In this document: positions 20,756 through 32,052 of the stretch, piece by piece
Position numbering within the stretch: position 1 is the stretch's first letter
How the letters are laid out: each line of letters opens with the position of its first letter
NCBI GenBank assembly: GCA_963691705.1
Contig: OY829540.1
Span: forward strand, 49,698,158-49,762,157
DNA: 64,000 nt
Source: Viola odorata
Taxonomy: Eukaryota; Streptophyta; Magnoliopsida; Malpighiales; Violaceae
Direction of reading: 5' to 3'
Program-made: the position numbers and the translations under genes
Notes under the pieces: model-generated
What the model was told of the DNA's origin: nothing
The model's input: only the letters and a program-made list of their open reading frames with translations
Databases searched by the model: none

Positions 20756-21746
20756 CTTTAACTCTCCTGAAATCACAACACAAAAGAAAAACGTAAAATT
20801 GTACTATTCCTAGCACTCCCTCACGTGTTTACTCTCGTGTTTAAACGCTCTAATATTCTCACTAAATCACACAAAATTCCTGCAATGTTCAAGCGTTAGT
20901 GAGACTCAAGAATCCAAGAAAAAGCTTCCAAGAAGACTCTCAAAGAAAACTAGCTTCAAACAAAACGGGATACTTGGTATTTGATTAATTGCAAGATCAA
21001 CCAATTAAACAAATAACAAGTGGAGTAGAAAACAATATTAAAGAATCAAAGGAAAGCTCTATTTGACTCGAACGGACTCATATAAAATTAATCTCCAATA
21101 TAATATTGTAGAGTTTATGCTGCATGGGTGAAAGAATAAACTAAGATTTGCCTTTAGAAAGTGGAGGACAAAAACAGAGAATATTCCAACTAACAAAGGT
21201 AGTGGGTGCGGGACAAAACAAAGTGGAAGGATGGGTTGCCCTCTACTTTTAGAATAAAGCTTAAAAGTACCAACTTTTTAAAGTATGTTTAACAAATGAT
21301 TGCACATGGGATTCCAAAGCTGGACGGATGTTGGATCTAACAACACAAACTGTTTTTCTTCTTGCTACTGAAACGGATCAAAGCAAGCTTTTGGACTGCT
21401 TTCTTGTAATATTTTTTTATTTTATTTTTTTGAATTCGCAAATCCCAGTTCAGTGAAACGATCGCAACTTTTTACTCAGTTATCCGAATCGACTGATTCT
21501 TCTTGATTCGGAAACCTCACAAGCACAACTTTCCAACAAGACCAAAATCACCCAAATTGAACTTCAACAGCTACACTTTAAAAATCAATTTCGACAACTG
21601 ACCAGAATTTGCACATTTACGAACCAAGCACAGCAAAGAAATCGGTTTTGAATGGAGTAGAAATAGATACCGATTTCAACAAAGAAAACTTGAAACAAAA
21701 TAAAGATAATTACCAATCTTTGAACGCCTTAAGCTCCGCTACCAAC
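20756..21746 (-). other. E4 leader with primer binding site
   Basis: Noncoding 5' leader. TGGTAGCGGAGC (minus strand, 21733-21744), two bases from the LTR, is the expected primer site beginning TGG, complementary to a tRNA ending in CCA. E5 and the copia element E6 have the same twelve bases after their LTRs. Confidence 0.8.
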
Positions 21747-22730
21747 TGATACGATCCTGGTTCCTTAGGATGCGTAGCACCAATTTTGATCTTTGTTCAA
21801 AGACGGATTTCCCTGCGGAATAAGATAACTCACTTACACAATCTAAGTCTGCTGAACGCTAAGCAACAGCCACCCTAGATCCGAGCAAGAGAGGTTCCTT
21901 GATGTTACTGAACTTGCACAATTTAAGTCTGCTGAACGCTAAGCAACAGCCACCCTAAACCCGAACAAGAAGACAGACAACAAGTAGAATGCAATTCCAA
22001 GATTTACTTGTATACGACTCAAGTATTGCGGACTCAAGAAGAACAAGGTTCAACCAACTTGAACAAGGGGCAGAAATTTGAAGAGAATATCTCAATTTAT
22101 CAAAATAACAGCCAAGTTTCTAAGGAGGCCAAGCGGCTCCTTATATAGGTTACAAGCAAACCCTAATCCCATAACAGGAATAATAATTAAAGTAAAACAC
22201 TTAACTAATTAATTAAAGTGTCTAATTAATTAACTAAGCTAAAATAAATAGAAAGTCGCAGCCTTGCTAAAGCAGTCAACGCGCGCCAACTCCAGGAAGG
22301 CGAAACGGGCAGGAGCCGTTATCAACAAAAGGGCAGATAGGTGTGACGCAGAACGGGGACAGCAATCGGCATGCGCGACGGATGATGGAATCGGCAACGG
22401 CTAAGTGAAAGGGTAAGTGCCGTTTTGACCCAATCGGGCAAGTGCCATTTTGAGGGAAACGGACAGCTGCCGATTGGATGAAACGGTCAAGTGCCGTTTG
22501 CGTGAAATGGTTCCATGCCGTTTCTAGCAGACTCAACATCGGTCAAGTTAAAGGTGAGAAGATTCATCACTCTTGTTGTCTTCTCTCTCAGTGTAGCATT
22601 CTCACTTGTCATCTCAGACTCCAGCTCCCTGTGAAGGAGAGATGACAATTGGTCTTGAAGCTTTTGAGCTCTGGCTCGAGTCATTGGACCAGCTGGCGGT
22701 AAAGGCACCTGGATGCGTGGATTCGCATCA
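21747..22730 (-). repeat. E4 5' LTR (minus-strand sense)
   Basis: 984 bp, near-identical to 14957-15940. Its left terminus is TGATACGATCC where the partner has TGATAGGATCC. Confidence 0.95.
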
Positions 22731-22735
22731 CAACT

Positions 22736-25239
22736 CTTCTGAGTCATGAGGAGGTAACACTCGGCCGCCAATTTCTGATTGCCTTTTATTGAGACTACTC
22801 CATCCCAGGAGGGATATTTCATCCTCAAATGTTTTTGCGATATCGCCGCTCCGAAGCGGTTGAGGAAAGGTCTTCCAAGAATAGCATTATAGGGCAGATT
22901 TAGGTCCACAATTAGGAATAGCAGCTTCTCCGATCGCTTGGAGGTATCCTCTCTGAAGTACACGGGCAAGGTGGTTACCCCGGTCACTGGGATTGGGACC
23001 CCGTCCACCCCAATTATTGGCTTATTGCAAGGCGTCAACTCGCTATCGGGGCGCTTCATAAGATTATAGGCTTTCAATGAAAATAAGTTCACGACGCTTC
23101 CGTTGTCCACGAGGGTTCTTCTAACCACGTGATTAGTGATAACAGGTGTGACCACTAACGCATCGTCATGTGGATAAATGACGCCTTTCTCATCCTCTTC
23201 GGAAAAAGACCACACCATCCTATCCAAAGCGCTTATCGCTTCGCTTTTGATTATCGCGCCCTCCCGCTTCCGCTTGTCCCCCGTCGCAGGTGTCAACTGT
23301 GCTGGTTCATCTAGGTAGGGGGTGCCTCCGGCTATGATGTTGATGATAGGGACCTCATCATCATCCACCATGAGTGTCTCTCTACCTCTTCCGGCGGGGG
23401 CAACGTTATTCCAGGGAACGCGAGGGGGCGCTGGTCTGTTATCAGCAGCTCTGTCCGTAGGATTGTTCCTAGCTTCCTCTCTGGTCTTAGTGGCGAATTC
23501 TCTGAGATAACCTTCCTCTACTAGGCGTTCTATCGCCAGCTTCAATTCTCTGCACACTTCTGTAGAGTGTCCCTTAGCTTTGTGAAACTTGCAAAAAGCA
23601 TTTTCTCTTCCTCTCATGACTACCCCAGGCTTAACGAAGGCTGGGTAACGAATGGGTAGATTCCAATGTTCCACAATCGCTAATATTTCCGCTCTTGGTA
23701 AAATGACGGAAGGGAGGTCCGGGTCATAAATTCGGCCCTTAGGAGGATCTCCCTGCCATCGAGTAAGGGAGTTACCAAACTTTCCTTTTGAGGAGTTGCC
23801 TCTTCGCCGATTGGAGGCCTTAGGAATGTGATCTTTTCGCCGTGCGTATTCATCAATAAAGCGATCCTCCGAAGTGGTGGTGGTAGGAGCGTTAGGGACT
23901 TGAGGTGCGTCTTGTAACACGTTCCGGGTTCTGTCCCTATTTTCTTCTTCTTCCATTCTTGCGTAGTTATGGGCTTTCAGCCTTAACGCATCCAAAGTCA
24001 TCGGGGGGTCCACCATCAACGTGTCTCTTAGCTTCCCGTAATGGCAGTTCCGCTTCAAGGCTTTCATGGCGAAGTCGACGGTAACGCCCGACGTTAACGA
24101 TATTTCCAAGTCGAAACGACTAAGGAAATCCTTCAAAGACTCCTGAGGCTTTCGGTGTATATCGAATAAGGCCGCGGTAGATTTTCTGATGGGGACCGTA
24201 GTGCTGAATCGACTTCGAAACTTAGATTCCAACTGTGGGAAACTGTCAATAGATCCGCCGGGAAGACCTTCAAACCAGAGGCGGGCAACCCCTGAGAACG
24301 TCATGACAAATATTTGGCACAAAGCTGCATCGCTGTGGGTCTGAAATTGTACAAAGTCCTTCACCTTGTTGAGGTGAGAAATGGGATCTTTGGTACCGTC
24401 GTAGGATTCTGTAGGAAGTTTCACATGTCGGCTGACCCTATGACGCCTTACACGATGGCTAAACGGGTGACCTGAAGTGTCGTCAAGGATTTCACGCGTA
24501 TGGCGAGGGGGTGACACTTCCAAATGACGCCTCCGATTACGCGGATCTAGAGTGTGATGTCTCCGTGGGGACTGGCTGCGACTCCTAGGCGAGCGGGTTC
24601 GATGTCTTCTACTGCTGGATCTCTCACTACGTTCAAGGGATACATTCCTATTCGCTTCTTCTCGTCGACCGTCCCAACGGTCTCTGTACTCGTCGAGCCG
24701 CCTTTCTCCTTGAGGGATGGGAAATTGTGGCGCTTACGGCACGTAAAACTCTATTTGTCCTTGATCAAGTCGCACAAGGCTAATTGGGGTATCCGTCGTG
24801 GGCATAGTCAACGGAACACTTCTGTGTTGTAAGGGCGATAAGGGTCGTTCGGCGACAATAGATGGTGTAAAAATAGCCTAGGGAGGAATACTCGACCCAG
24901 AAGCATCTGGCGTGATCCTCGCAGCCAGCTCAGTCAAGTAATCCAACCGAGCACGACGAGTGAATATTTCGCTCGCGAGGGGGTTGCTTACACCGTCAAG
25001 CGTGAGTCCCCTAGAAGGAGAAGTATAAGAACTGGATCCCCCCATCTGAGACAGGGGGATGCTTATCTAGGAGGAAGGCGTTCCTCCTACTGACCTAAAG
25101 GAGAGATCTGAAGGCTCCCGAGTGATTTCCTGCATTATAGTAGAATCATCAGCAATGGTGAAAGGAAAGAGTCGCCTACGGATCGCAAAGGGAATGCTAG
25201 AAGATGGAGGTTGAGTGGACTCTGAGTCAGAAGCCATGG
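22736..25239 (-). pseudogene. E1 gag and protease
   Basis: From a plausible ATG at 25237-25239 (MASDSESTQPP). The first ~240 codons contain three stops (near 25067, 24880 and 24738); from 24523 the frame is open to the E4 junction. It carries an R/S-rich linker, a gag domain (DPISHLNKVKDFVQFQTHSD, ARLWFEGLPGGSIDSF), FHKAKGHSTEVCREL, and the protease loop TLVDNGSVVNLFS with LPYNAILGRPFLN. At 22735 the reading frame passes by chance into the E4 LTR and ends at 22487; that tail is not part of E1. Confidence 0.85.
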
Positions 25240-25303
25240 TTGGTCCGATCTTTCAAGAAAAAACGGAGCTTGGCTGTCAAGGATGCTCACTTAACCAACC
25301 AAA

Positions 25304-25323
25304 GCTCTCAATGAAAGCACTAC
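25304..25323 (-). promoter_or_regulatory. E1 primer binding site, mutated
   Basis: Minus strand GTAGTGCTTTCATTGAGAGC right after the 5' LTR aligns with TTGGTGCTCTCGTTGAGAGC after the E3 LTR (57431). The essential TGG reads TAG here, a G-to-A change. Confidence 0.6.
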
Positions 25324-25325
25324 TT

Positions 25326-25833
25326 TGATAAGATTCGGAGTTCTGGAGGATCGGGGGTGGGGGTATGCCAGTTCAGAGTCACTGTAGTTGCCGTCAAATG
25401 TACCTACAAAGCGCCGGAGGGGGGGCTCCGGCGTAAACACTCCGATGCTTAAGTTAGTATGGTTGTTCAAAATAACAGGAGTTCCAATAGCGATCTTAGG
25501 CTTACCTTGCGTTTCAAATGGTGGGGTATTTATAGGCCACGCGAGGGCGTTACCTCTAGGGGGAGGCGTTATCGGGGGAGATAACGCCTCAGGTGACATC
25601 ATGGGCGCCAGCTTCAAGTGACATCATGGTTGTCCTGGGATGGGATAACGCCGTTCGTGCGGATAGATGACGCGTGAGACTCTCCCCCCCGCTGATGTCG
25701 ACCAACCCAAGGTTCCTTGCTGGCTAAGGGGCGTCAACCTTCCGCGGCTGACCCCTGGCAGGCGCGGTAGTGTTCCGGCCTTAACAATGGTACAAGGACG
25801 ATAATACCCTTGGGGTTGCCTTAATTGTTATCA
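25326..25833 (-). repeat. E1 LTR, high-coordinate copy (5' LTR of the minus-strand element)
   Basis: 508 bp partner of 3255-3770, followed by TSD GTATC. TATAAATA on the minus strand is kept; both TGACGTCA sites have become TGACATCA (25594, 25619). Confidence 0.92.
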
Positions 25834-25838
25834 GTATC

Positions 25839-26459
25839 CATCCTCCACGTCTTCTACGTATAGGTACTGTCCTCATAATAGTGAGAGGTTCGATCCTCAT
25901 TTCGTCCCTTGGTTCTTCTGCTATGCACACATAACGATCCCAATCCTCTGAAACCATCGCGAGCTAGCACTCTTCCGCTTGTCTTTGGTTTCTTCTTACT
26001 GACACTGTTTCATCTCACGAGGGAAATTTCAGCTTTAGATGTTTCTATGAAATCGCGGCTCCAAACTTATTCAAGAATGGTCTTTCGAGAATTACATTGT
26101 AGGGCAAGTTTAAGTCTATCACAAGAAAAAGTAGCTCTTCATCCCTCTTGTCCACGTCTTCCTCAAAGTGCACATGTAAGCAAAAGCAGCCCTTCACTGA
26201 TATAGGAATTCCATCCACGCCAATAATGAGTAAATCACAAGGGATAAAATCATTCATATCCAGCTTCATCTTAGTGAAAGTTCCTATGAAGAGCAAATTC
26301 ACTTGCAGTTGTATTGTCAACCAGAGTTCTCCAAATTTCACAATCGTTGATAATTGTCTTGATTACCAACTCGTTATTATGGGGATAAGTCACCCTGATC
26401 TCGTCTTCGCAGGAGAATGAAACAGGAAAAATGTCGAAAGGGCAAAAACTTTGCTGCAA
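25839..26459 (-). pseudogene. E0: older Tat-like protease relic that hosts E1
   Basis: Minus-strand sequence with RTLVDN, IGVDGIPISV, HFEEDVDKRDEELLFLVIDLNLPY and RPFLNKFGAAIS, clearly homologous to the E1 gag-protease end but strongly diverged and broken. About 70 bases left of E1 (3180-3249) probably continue the same relic on the other side of the insertion. No LTRs of its own were recognised. Confidence 0.65.
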
Positions 26460-26759
26460 AATAGTGTGTTTCCTTGTAACTTCTCTTGGACTCCCTGATT
26501 TTGTGCTAATTTTGATGAATATCTCTATTTATTTGTGTTTTTAGGTAAAGATACTAATGATTGTGTGTTATTTTCTCATCATTGTGCTGAATTGAGGATT
26601 CAAATGAGATAGAGAAGAAATGCTTACTCTTGCCCTAAAAGAAATTCTGGAGTGGACGACCTTAATCTAGGCCTAGAAAGTAGAGCAACAGAGTTTCTAA
26701 AAACATGGACCAAAGTGCAGATTTTTAGGGACAGAAGAAAGAAATGCAATCTGAACTCT
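26460..26759. other. unassigned 300 bp beside E0
   Basis: No ORF or repeat recognised; perhaps UTR or LTR of E0. Confidence 0.3.
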
Positions 26760-26767
26760 CCCCAACT

Positions 26768-26910
26768 GTAAGAAATAAATTATGAACTTGTTGATCCGGA
26801 AGAATGTAATGAAAGAATTAAGCTACAAATAAATGAGATGGTACTTCAATTTGCAGAAAAAATAAGTTCCACAGATCTTAATATTGCACTGCATTGCATT
26901 ACTTCCATTT
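26768..26910 (+). pseudogene. orphan copy of the UGT 3'UTR
   Basis: Matches 2483-2625 over ~140 bases, sharing GAACTTGTTGATCCGGAAGA, AAATAAATGAGATGGT and CACTGCATTGCATTAC, with scattered changes. No UGT coding sequence precedes it. It is what is left of a third UGT gene or of a duplication. Confidence 0.8.
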
Positions 26911-27999
26911 CCCCATTTGCTTGAATGAGAAGATACTGGACATTGTTTATTGTACTTTTGACAGGTTAAGAATAAAACTTGAAATGATTTGGAGAGGAAA
27001 AAGAAATCAATGTCCTATAAATCAAATGAACAATGTTAATTATGTTCGAATAGTAAAAAATTTGACCACTCTTAACTCATATTTCGTGTTTGAGTATGGG
27101 GATGTAGAAAATTAAACTAGTATTGATAAAATCAATGCATTTTACAAGTGAAAGAGCCTGCTATGATGCAACTCCTAGTTACTTGATAAAGCCAAACATG
27201 TAAAGGCAAAAGGGATAAAATTGTTTGACCAAAAAAGAACAATTTTCCTTGTTTCCACAAGAAAGAGGAAATCAATGCAATTACAATTTGACAAATGGAG
27301 ATACCAAGGTTGGAATAGGACACAATTTATTTATTTTTTTACACGGTAAAAGATAAACCACTATATATTTACTATTGGTTGAATACATAAATTCTTATTT
27401 TTGAATTGGTATTTCCGGATCAACAAGTTCACAAAATAAACCAAATAAGCAAACAAAATTAAGTGAAAAAATAGAGTGATTTATTATTTTCATCTCATTT
27501 GATGTTTTAACGTTGGAAAATAATATATTATTTTGATCCCGTTTGTTTTTTTTTATAATTTGATCCTATTTTTTTTTAATTGCATAATGAGTGTGTACTT
27601 TTTTGGTATATCATTTTATTAAAAAAAAATTCATATAAATACCAAAGTCTAGTTATTTTTATAAAAAAAGTGACTAATATAAACGAATAAATAAATATAA
27701 TAATTTATTTAACTCAATTACAAATATAATAATTTATCCTAACAAATGATATAAATGCAAAAGTGAATTTTAATTTATTGATTTTTAAAAAACGGTGAGG
27801 ATAAAGGAAAAATCAAAAAATTAAAAAAAATTGCAAAATACTACAAAACTTAGACCAATTTTTCGTTACTTTTCTTCTTGTGGATTTTTAGTCGTGCGCA
27901 AACCGTCCATCCAGACGGAATTCATACAACCATTTTAGAGCATCACCCGGTTTCCAAGGATCCGACCCGATAGCGACAGCAAAGTTCCTGGTCTGGTTC
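26911..27999. other. AT-rich intergenic DNA before the PPR gene
   Basis: No gene recognised. An 18-base piece of the UGT 3'UTR occurs inverted at 27414-27431 (TCCGGATCAACAAGTTCA). Homopolymer A and T runs are common from 27480 on. Any promoter of the PPR gene would lie at the right end but I see no clear TATA. Confidence 0.5.
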
Positions 28000-29822
28000 A
28001 TGGCGGTGATGGAGAGGATAAGAAGGGGAAGCGTTTTGTTTAGCATTTCTTCAGCTTTAACCAGGTTTGCAGATTCTCGGTGGCAAATGGATTTGTTCTC
28101 ATCTCCAACCTTTTTTCTTCTTCCCATCTCTCGTGATTATGGTTCCACTCGCCCTAGAAGTGGCTGCAAATTTGATGACATTGATGATGCCTTGGCTTCC
28201 TTTAATCGTATGATTTGCATGTCTCCTCCACCTTCTGTGGTGGAATTTAACAAATTATTATCGGTTGTTAAGAGAATGGGACACTATGGTACTGTGGTTT
28301 CTCTGTCCAAACAAATGCCATTTATGGGTGTTCAATCCGATGTCTGTACTCTTAACATTTTGATTAATTGCTTCTGCCGCTTGCACTGTGTGGGTTTTGG
28401 GTTCTCCATTTTAGGGAAAATCATCAAGCTTGGTTTTCAATGATGTAACTTTTTGTCCCTTAATTGATGGGCTCTGCAAAGAAGATAAGGTAGCTAATGC
28501 CGTAACCTTATTCAATAAGGTGGTGGCAAGTGGGCATTTCCCCAACTCGATCACTTGTGCTGTGATCATAAACGGTTTGTGTAAAGTCGGGCAAGCCAGC
28601 TTAGCTATTAGGCTGCTGAAGAAAATGGAATCGGAAGGATGTGAGCATCGGAAGGATGTGAGCCATACGTGGTTACATACAATACCATCATCGACAGCCT
28701 CTGCAAAGATAGACTGGTCAACGAGGCTTTAGATTTGTTCTCTGAGATGAAGGGTAAAGGAATCACACCTGATGTTGTCACTTACACCTCATTAATCCTT
28801 GGATTCTGCAATTCATGTCAATTAAGAGAAGCTAGAAAGTTGTTAAATGAAATGGTGGGCTGCAATATCATGCCAAATGGATTTACCTTCAACATCCTAG
28901 TTGACACACTCTGCAAGGAGGGAAGGGTCCAAGATGCATTGTGGAGCAAAAAATGATCAGATGTGGTGTGACGCCTGATGTTGTCACATATACCTCGTTG
29001 ATAAATGGATATTGTTTGAGAGGCGAAATAAATGAAGCTAAAAATGTATTCGAATTGATGGTAAGCAAAGGTTGCACGCCCAATGCTTTTAGTTTCAGCA
29101 GCTTGATTAATGGATATTGCAAGAGCGAAAAAACAGATGAGGCATGGCGACTTTTCAATGAAATGGCTTGTACAGGTTTAAGTCCAAATGTTGTTACATA
29201 TAATACTCTCATACATAGCTTCTGTTAAAAAGGGCAACTTAGGGCTGCAAAAGAGCTTTTTGAAGATATGTATGCTCACGGCCACACCCCAAACATAGTT
29301 ACTTACAATACTCTGCTTTGTGGCATGTGCAAGTATGGGCATCTTGATAAGGCAATTGAACTATTTCGAGAAATTCAAAAGAGCAACTTGAGACCTACTT
29401 TGACAACTTATAATATCCTAATTGATGCTTTGTGCAAAGGTGGTAGGCTTAAACATGCAATAGAAATACTTTCTGAACTTTCAAATTATGGGTTAAACCC
29501 TAATGTGTACATACATAATATTGTAATTGGTGGATTTTGCAAAGAAGGATTAGCAACTGAAGCATACAAGATTTTCAAAAAAATGGAAGATCTTGGTTGC
29601 TCTCTAGATAGTCTCTCATTTAACGTGATTATTCGTGGATTCCTCCTCATCAAGAATACATCAATGGCTGCACAACTTATTGGAGAAATGAGGGGCAGAG
29701 GATTCGCTGCAGATAATACCACTTTAGCATTAGTTATAAATCTTCTGTCTAATGATGATAGTCATGATCTAAAGAAGGCTCTAGGACTCTATGAAAGCCA
29801 TGATGATGGCAAGGTAAATTGA
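28000..29822 (+). pseudogene. RFL-type pentatricopeptide repeat (PPR) gene, decayed
   Basis: P-class PPR proteins bind organelle RNA; the RFL (restorer-of-fertility-like) group acts in mitochondria. The start (MAVMERIRRGSVLF...), rich in R and S, looks like a targeting peptide, and FDDIDDALASFNRM...PSVVEFNKLL is the RFL hallmark before the repeats. About 14-15 PPR motifs follow at 105 nt spacing (GxxPDVVTYTSLI, GYCxxGxxxEA). Breaks: frame change near 28440, a 17 bp tandem duplication near 28638-28672 that shifts frame, a frame change near 28938, and an in-frame TAA at 29226-29228. The last third is open to TGA at 29820-29822. As it stands no full protein can be made. Its 3' end is duplicated at 31137. 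Confidence 0.9.
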
Positions 29823-31136
29823 TTTTTTTGATGAATGCAGGCATTTTGTAGATTTTGCTTTCCTATTAGGCTGTTGTTGCTTAAATGTGTTTGCCTTGGA
29901 AGAAAATTCCGCTAGTTCCATTTTGTTGTAATCGAAAGAAAATAAGTAATTAACTGGTGGGAGTTCTACCAAAGGTCTATGGAAACCAACATTTTAGTTT
30001 CCCTTTGTTTGGTAGTTTTGACTTTTGTTGCTCACACTTTCTGGTGTCAAATTTCAGTTAAACCTTATTTTGTCAGAATATGTTGGATGATAATGGCTAG
30101 AAACTTCTGCCTTTAGGTTTGTCAACCTTGTGCTTATTTGTTCTTGTGAATGCTAACCAAACTGTAACTATTTGTTCTTACCTCAATCATGTTGTTGTGG
30201 TTTTAACAGCTGCTATGTTTAGTTTGGTCAAGGATGGTAAGGTGACTCATGTTGGAAGCATTTCTTGTGTTGTTGCGTCTGTTGGATTTGACCATTCGTA
30301 TAATTCAGCTACTAGCTTTTACTTCTAGGTATCAACACACAGATAGAGTTGTACCTTTTCGTTACCATATTGGCATCACTTAACCAAACTGGGGAGAAAA
30401 CTGTGTATTCTGCTCCAGTCTCTCAACTATATTCTTCTGATGGAGTTCTCTCTCTTGAATATAAAAGCTTTTGGGGCCCTGCAATGCAGCCTGCAGGTTA
30501 GTGGGGTGATTTTGCGAAAAAAAGTGCAAAAGTTGAGTTGTACGGGTTTAGAAGAAGGCTATAATTGGCGATTCTTGTCGAATAGACCTTGCCATGCCTG
30601 AATCACTCTTTCTAGTACAAAGTATGGACTAGTTGTCATAGTCAAAAGAGAAAAACACTGAACTATTTGTTAGAATCTTTTAGTAGAAGGTATTTATTTG
30701 CATTTCTGTATTTTCTGGAAAGCTATTTGATTTAGTTAGTGCTTGTCATGCTAAAGGTCCTAGACATTACATGTCAATATTGGTGTTTGCTGTTGTCATG
30801 TATATTGTTGTTGACGCGTTTTGATGCCTCTTTCAGCTGTAGACATGTTGAGCACTTTCTTGGTGGTAATCCACCTATTGAAAAATTATTTGGATTTAAG
30901 CAATCGATTTCTATTATAATTCTATAAAGCTTACTTTCATTCTTCTGCTTTTGTCTTTCTTAATGGAAATTAACTACTTGTTCAGGGGGTGAAGATGAAG
31001 ATACCTTCAAATGGGACGGAATAGGTGGTTGTTAAACAAATAGGGTAAACTCTGTGGACTAACGCTACAAGTCATCCTCAAGAAAACAGTGGTTGTGCAG
31101 TGTGACTATTGTGAAACCTGTAAGATGGACTGCAAC
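29823..31136 (+). other. PPR 3' flank with unrecognised gene-like fragments; copy 1 of a duplication
   Basis: Contains the PPR 3'UTR (29823-29975), a short open stretch at 30119-30328 and a block at 30535-31136 that is repeated at 56270-56880. The block has exon-like islands (for example 'KIPSNGT' near 31000) but no continuous frame; I cannot name the source gene. Confidence 0.5.
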
Positions 31137-31340
31137 AGAAAGGCTCCAGGACTCTCTATGAATGCTTTGGCTTTGATGGTGGCTAGGTAAATTGTCACTT
31201 TTTTAATGCAAGCAATTTGTACGTTTTCCTTTCCCTTTATGTTGGTTTTGCTCAAATTTGTTCTTTGAAGAAAATGCTGCTAGTTCCTTTCTGTTGTAAT
31301 TGGAAATAATTAAGTAACTCACTGGTGTGGGAGTTCTAAT
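31137..31340 (+). pseudogene. second copy of the PPR gene 3' end
   Basis: Aligns with 29770-29975: the last ~15 codons and the start of the 3'UTR, including 'ggctctaggactctatga', 'ggcaaggtaaatt' and 'ctgctagttcctttctgttgtaat'-like stretches. The rest of the gene body is missing, so this is a partial tandem duplicate. The duplicate flank continues to 31439, is interrupted by E5, and resumes at 56263. Confidence 0.75.
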
Positions 31341-31439
31341 ATTATGCTGGCTTTACATCTAGTGGTGCTTATTATGGCTTCTGATTCCTTATATCGGCAT
31401 GATTCAGCTACTAGCTTTTAGTTCTAGTAGTTGGCTATA

Positions 31440-31797
31440 TGATACGATCATGGACACGTCTACACCAAGCGTTGAGGCTAAGGTGAGTCAGGATGTGCGT
31501 CAAGATGAAATCCGGACCTCGGCGTACTGCTAAGCACTGTCACATTTTGGAGCAAATCTTGCCGAAGCTAATGGCATGCTGCCAAGCGCTGTCCAGAAAT
31601 GCAAACGTGGACATTTTGAAAGGCTTTCATGCTTATTTTGTGTAATAGTATAAATAGAACTCTTTAGCTCATTTCTCTTTAGTTTGTTGAGTGAGTTTCT
31701 CCCTTTTCACTCCTAAACTCTTTCCCATCCTTGGAAGGGTTAGCTTGAGTTGTGTTTACTCCTCCTTAACCCCTCTTGGGAACTATTTGTTGGGTAT
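31440..31797 (+). repeat. E5 5' LTR, left part
   Basis: Aligns with the start of the 3' LTR (55515 on), lacking ~45 bases present there. TATAAATA occurs near 31648. It is cut at 31797 by E6. Confidence 0.88.
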
Positions 31798-32008
31798 GTG
31801 GAGTTTGATATACCACATCGCTAACATAGGGAATGGAGGTCAGCCCTTTCCCTATAAATAGACTCTCTTGTATTTGTAAAAATAACGAATATTAAGATTA
31901 ATAATATTTGTGCGGTTTGTGGAGTGCGGCTACACCGATACCACGTTAATCTCTTGTCTTGTTTATTGTCGTTTATCTTTCGGTCTCCTACTCAGGTAAT
32001 TCCTAACA
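31798..32008 (+). repeat. E6 5' LTR
   Basis: 211 bp with TATAAATAGA near 31852. The primer site TGGTAGCGGAGC follows at 32011-32022. Confidence 0.92.
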
Positions 32009-32052
32009 ACTGGTAGCGGAGCAAGGTTAGCAAGTAGGAGCGATAGCAGACG

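Larger units (their letters stand above)
14957..22730 (-). mobile_element. E4: young Ty3/gypsy element inserted in E1
   Basis: Two 984 bp LTRs with TGAT...ATCA ends, flanked by the perfect TSD CAACT (14952-14956 and 22731-22735). Length 7774 bp. Minus-strand order: LTR, primer site TGGTAGCGGAGC, leader, gag with zinc knuckle, protease, RT, RNase H, integrase, purine tract, LTR. The pol frame continues into the 3' LTR, as in CRM-type elements; no chromodomain is seen. The LTRs differ at about nine places (~99%), so this is the youngest complete insertion in the window. Its gag-pol has only a handful of breaks. Confidence 0.95.
3255..25833 (-). mobile_element. E1: Ty3/gypsy (Tat-type) LTR retrotransposon with antisense gene cassette, split by E4
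   Basis: The two ends are ~95% identical LTRs (3255-3770 and 25326-25833) with TGATAA...TTATCA termini. The flanks carry a perfect 5 bp TSD, GTATC, at 3250-3254 and 25834-25838. On the minus strand the order is 5' LTR, primer-site relic, gag and protease, [E4 insertion], reverse transcriptase, RNase H, a second RNase H of plant type, integrase, a short tandem array, then plus-strand genes D, C, B and A, then the 3' LTR. Without E4 it is about 14.8 kb. The Tat call rests on the gag and integrase pattern, the second RNase H and the antisense ORFs, all known for that lineage. It is defective because gag and pol carry many stops. Confidence 0.92.

Noticed and set aside
22487..22730. Extension of the E1 gag frame into a 678-codon protein with a GPMTRARAQ tail
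   Set aside because: The tail is the E4 LTR read through by chance after insertion; the same residues end the E4 pol. It is not a real fusion gene.
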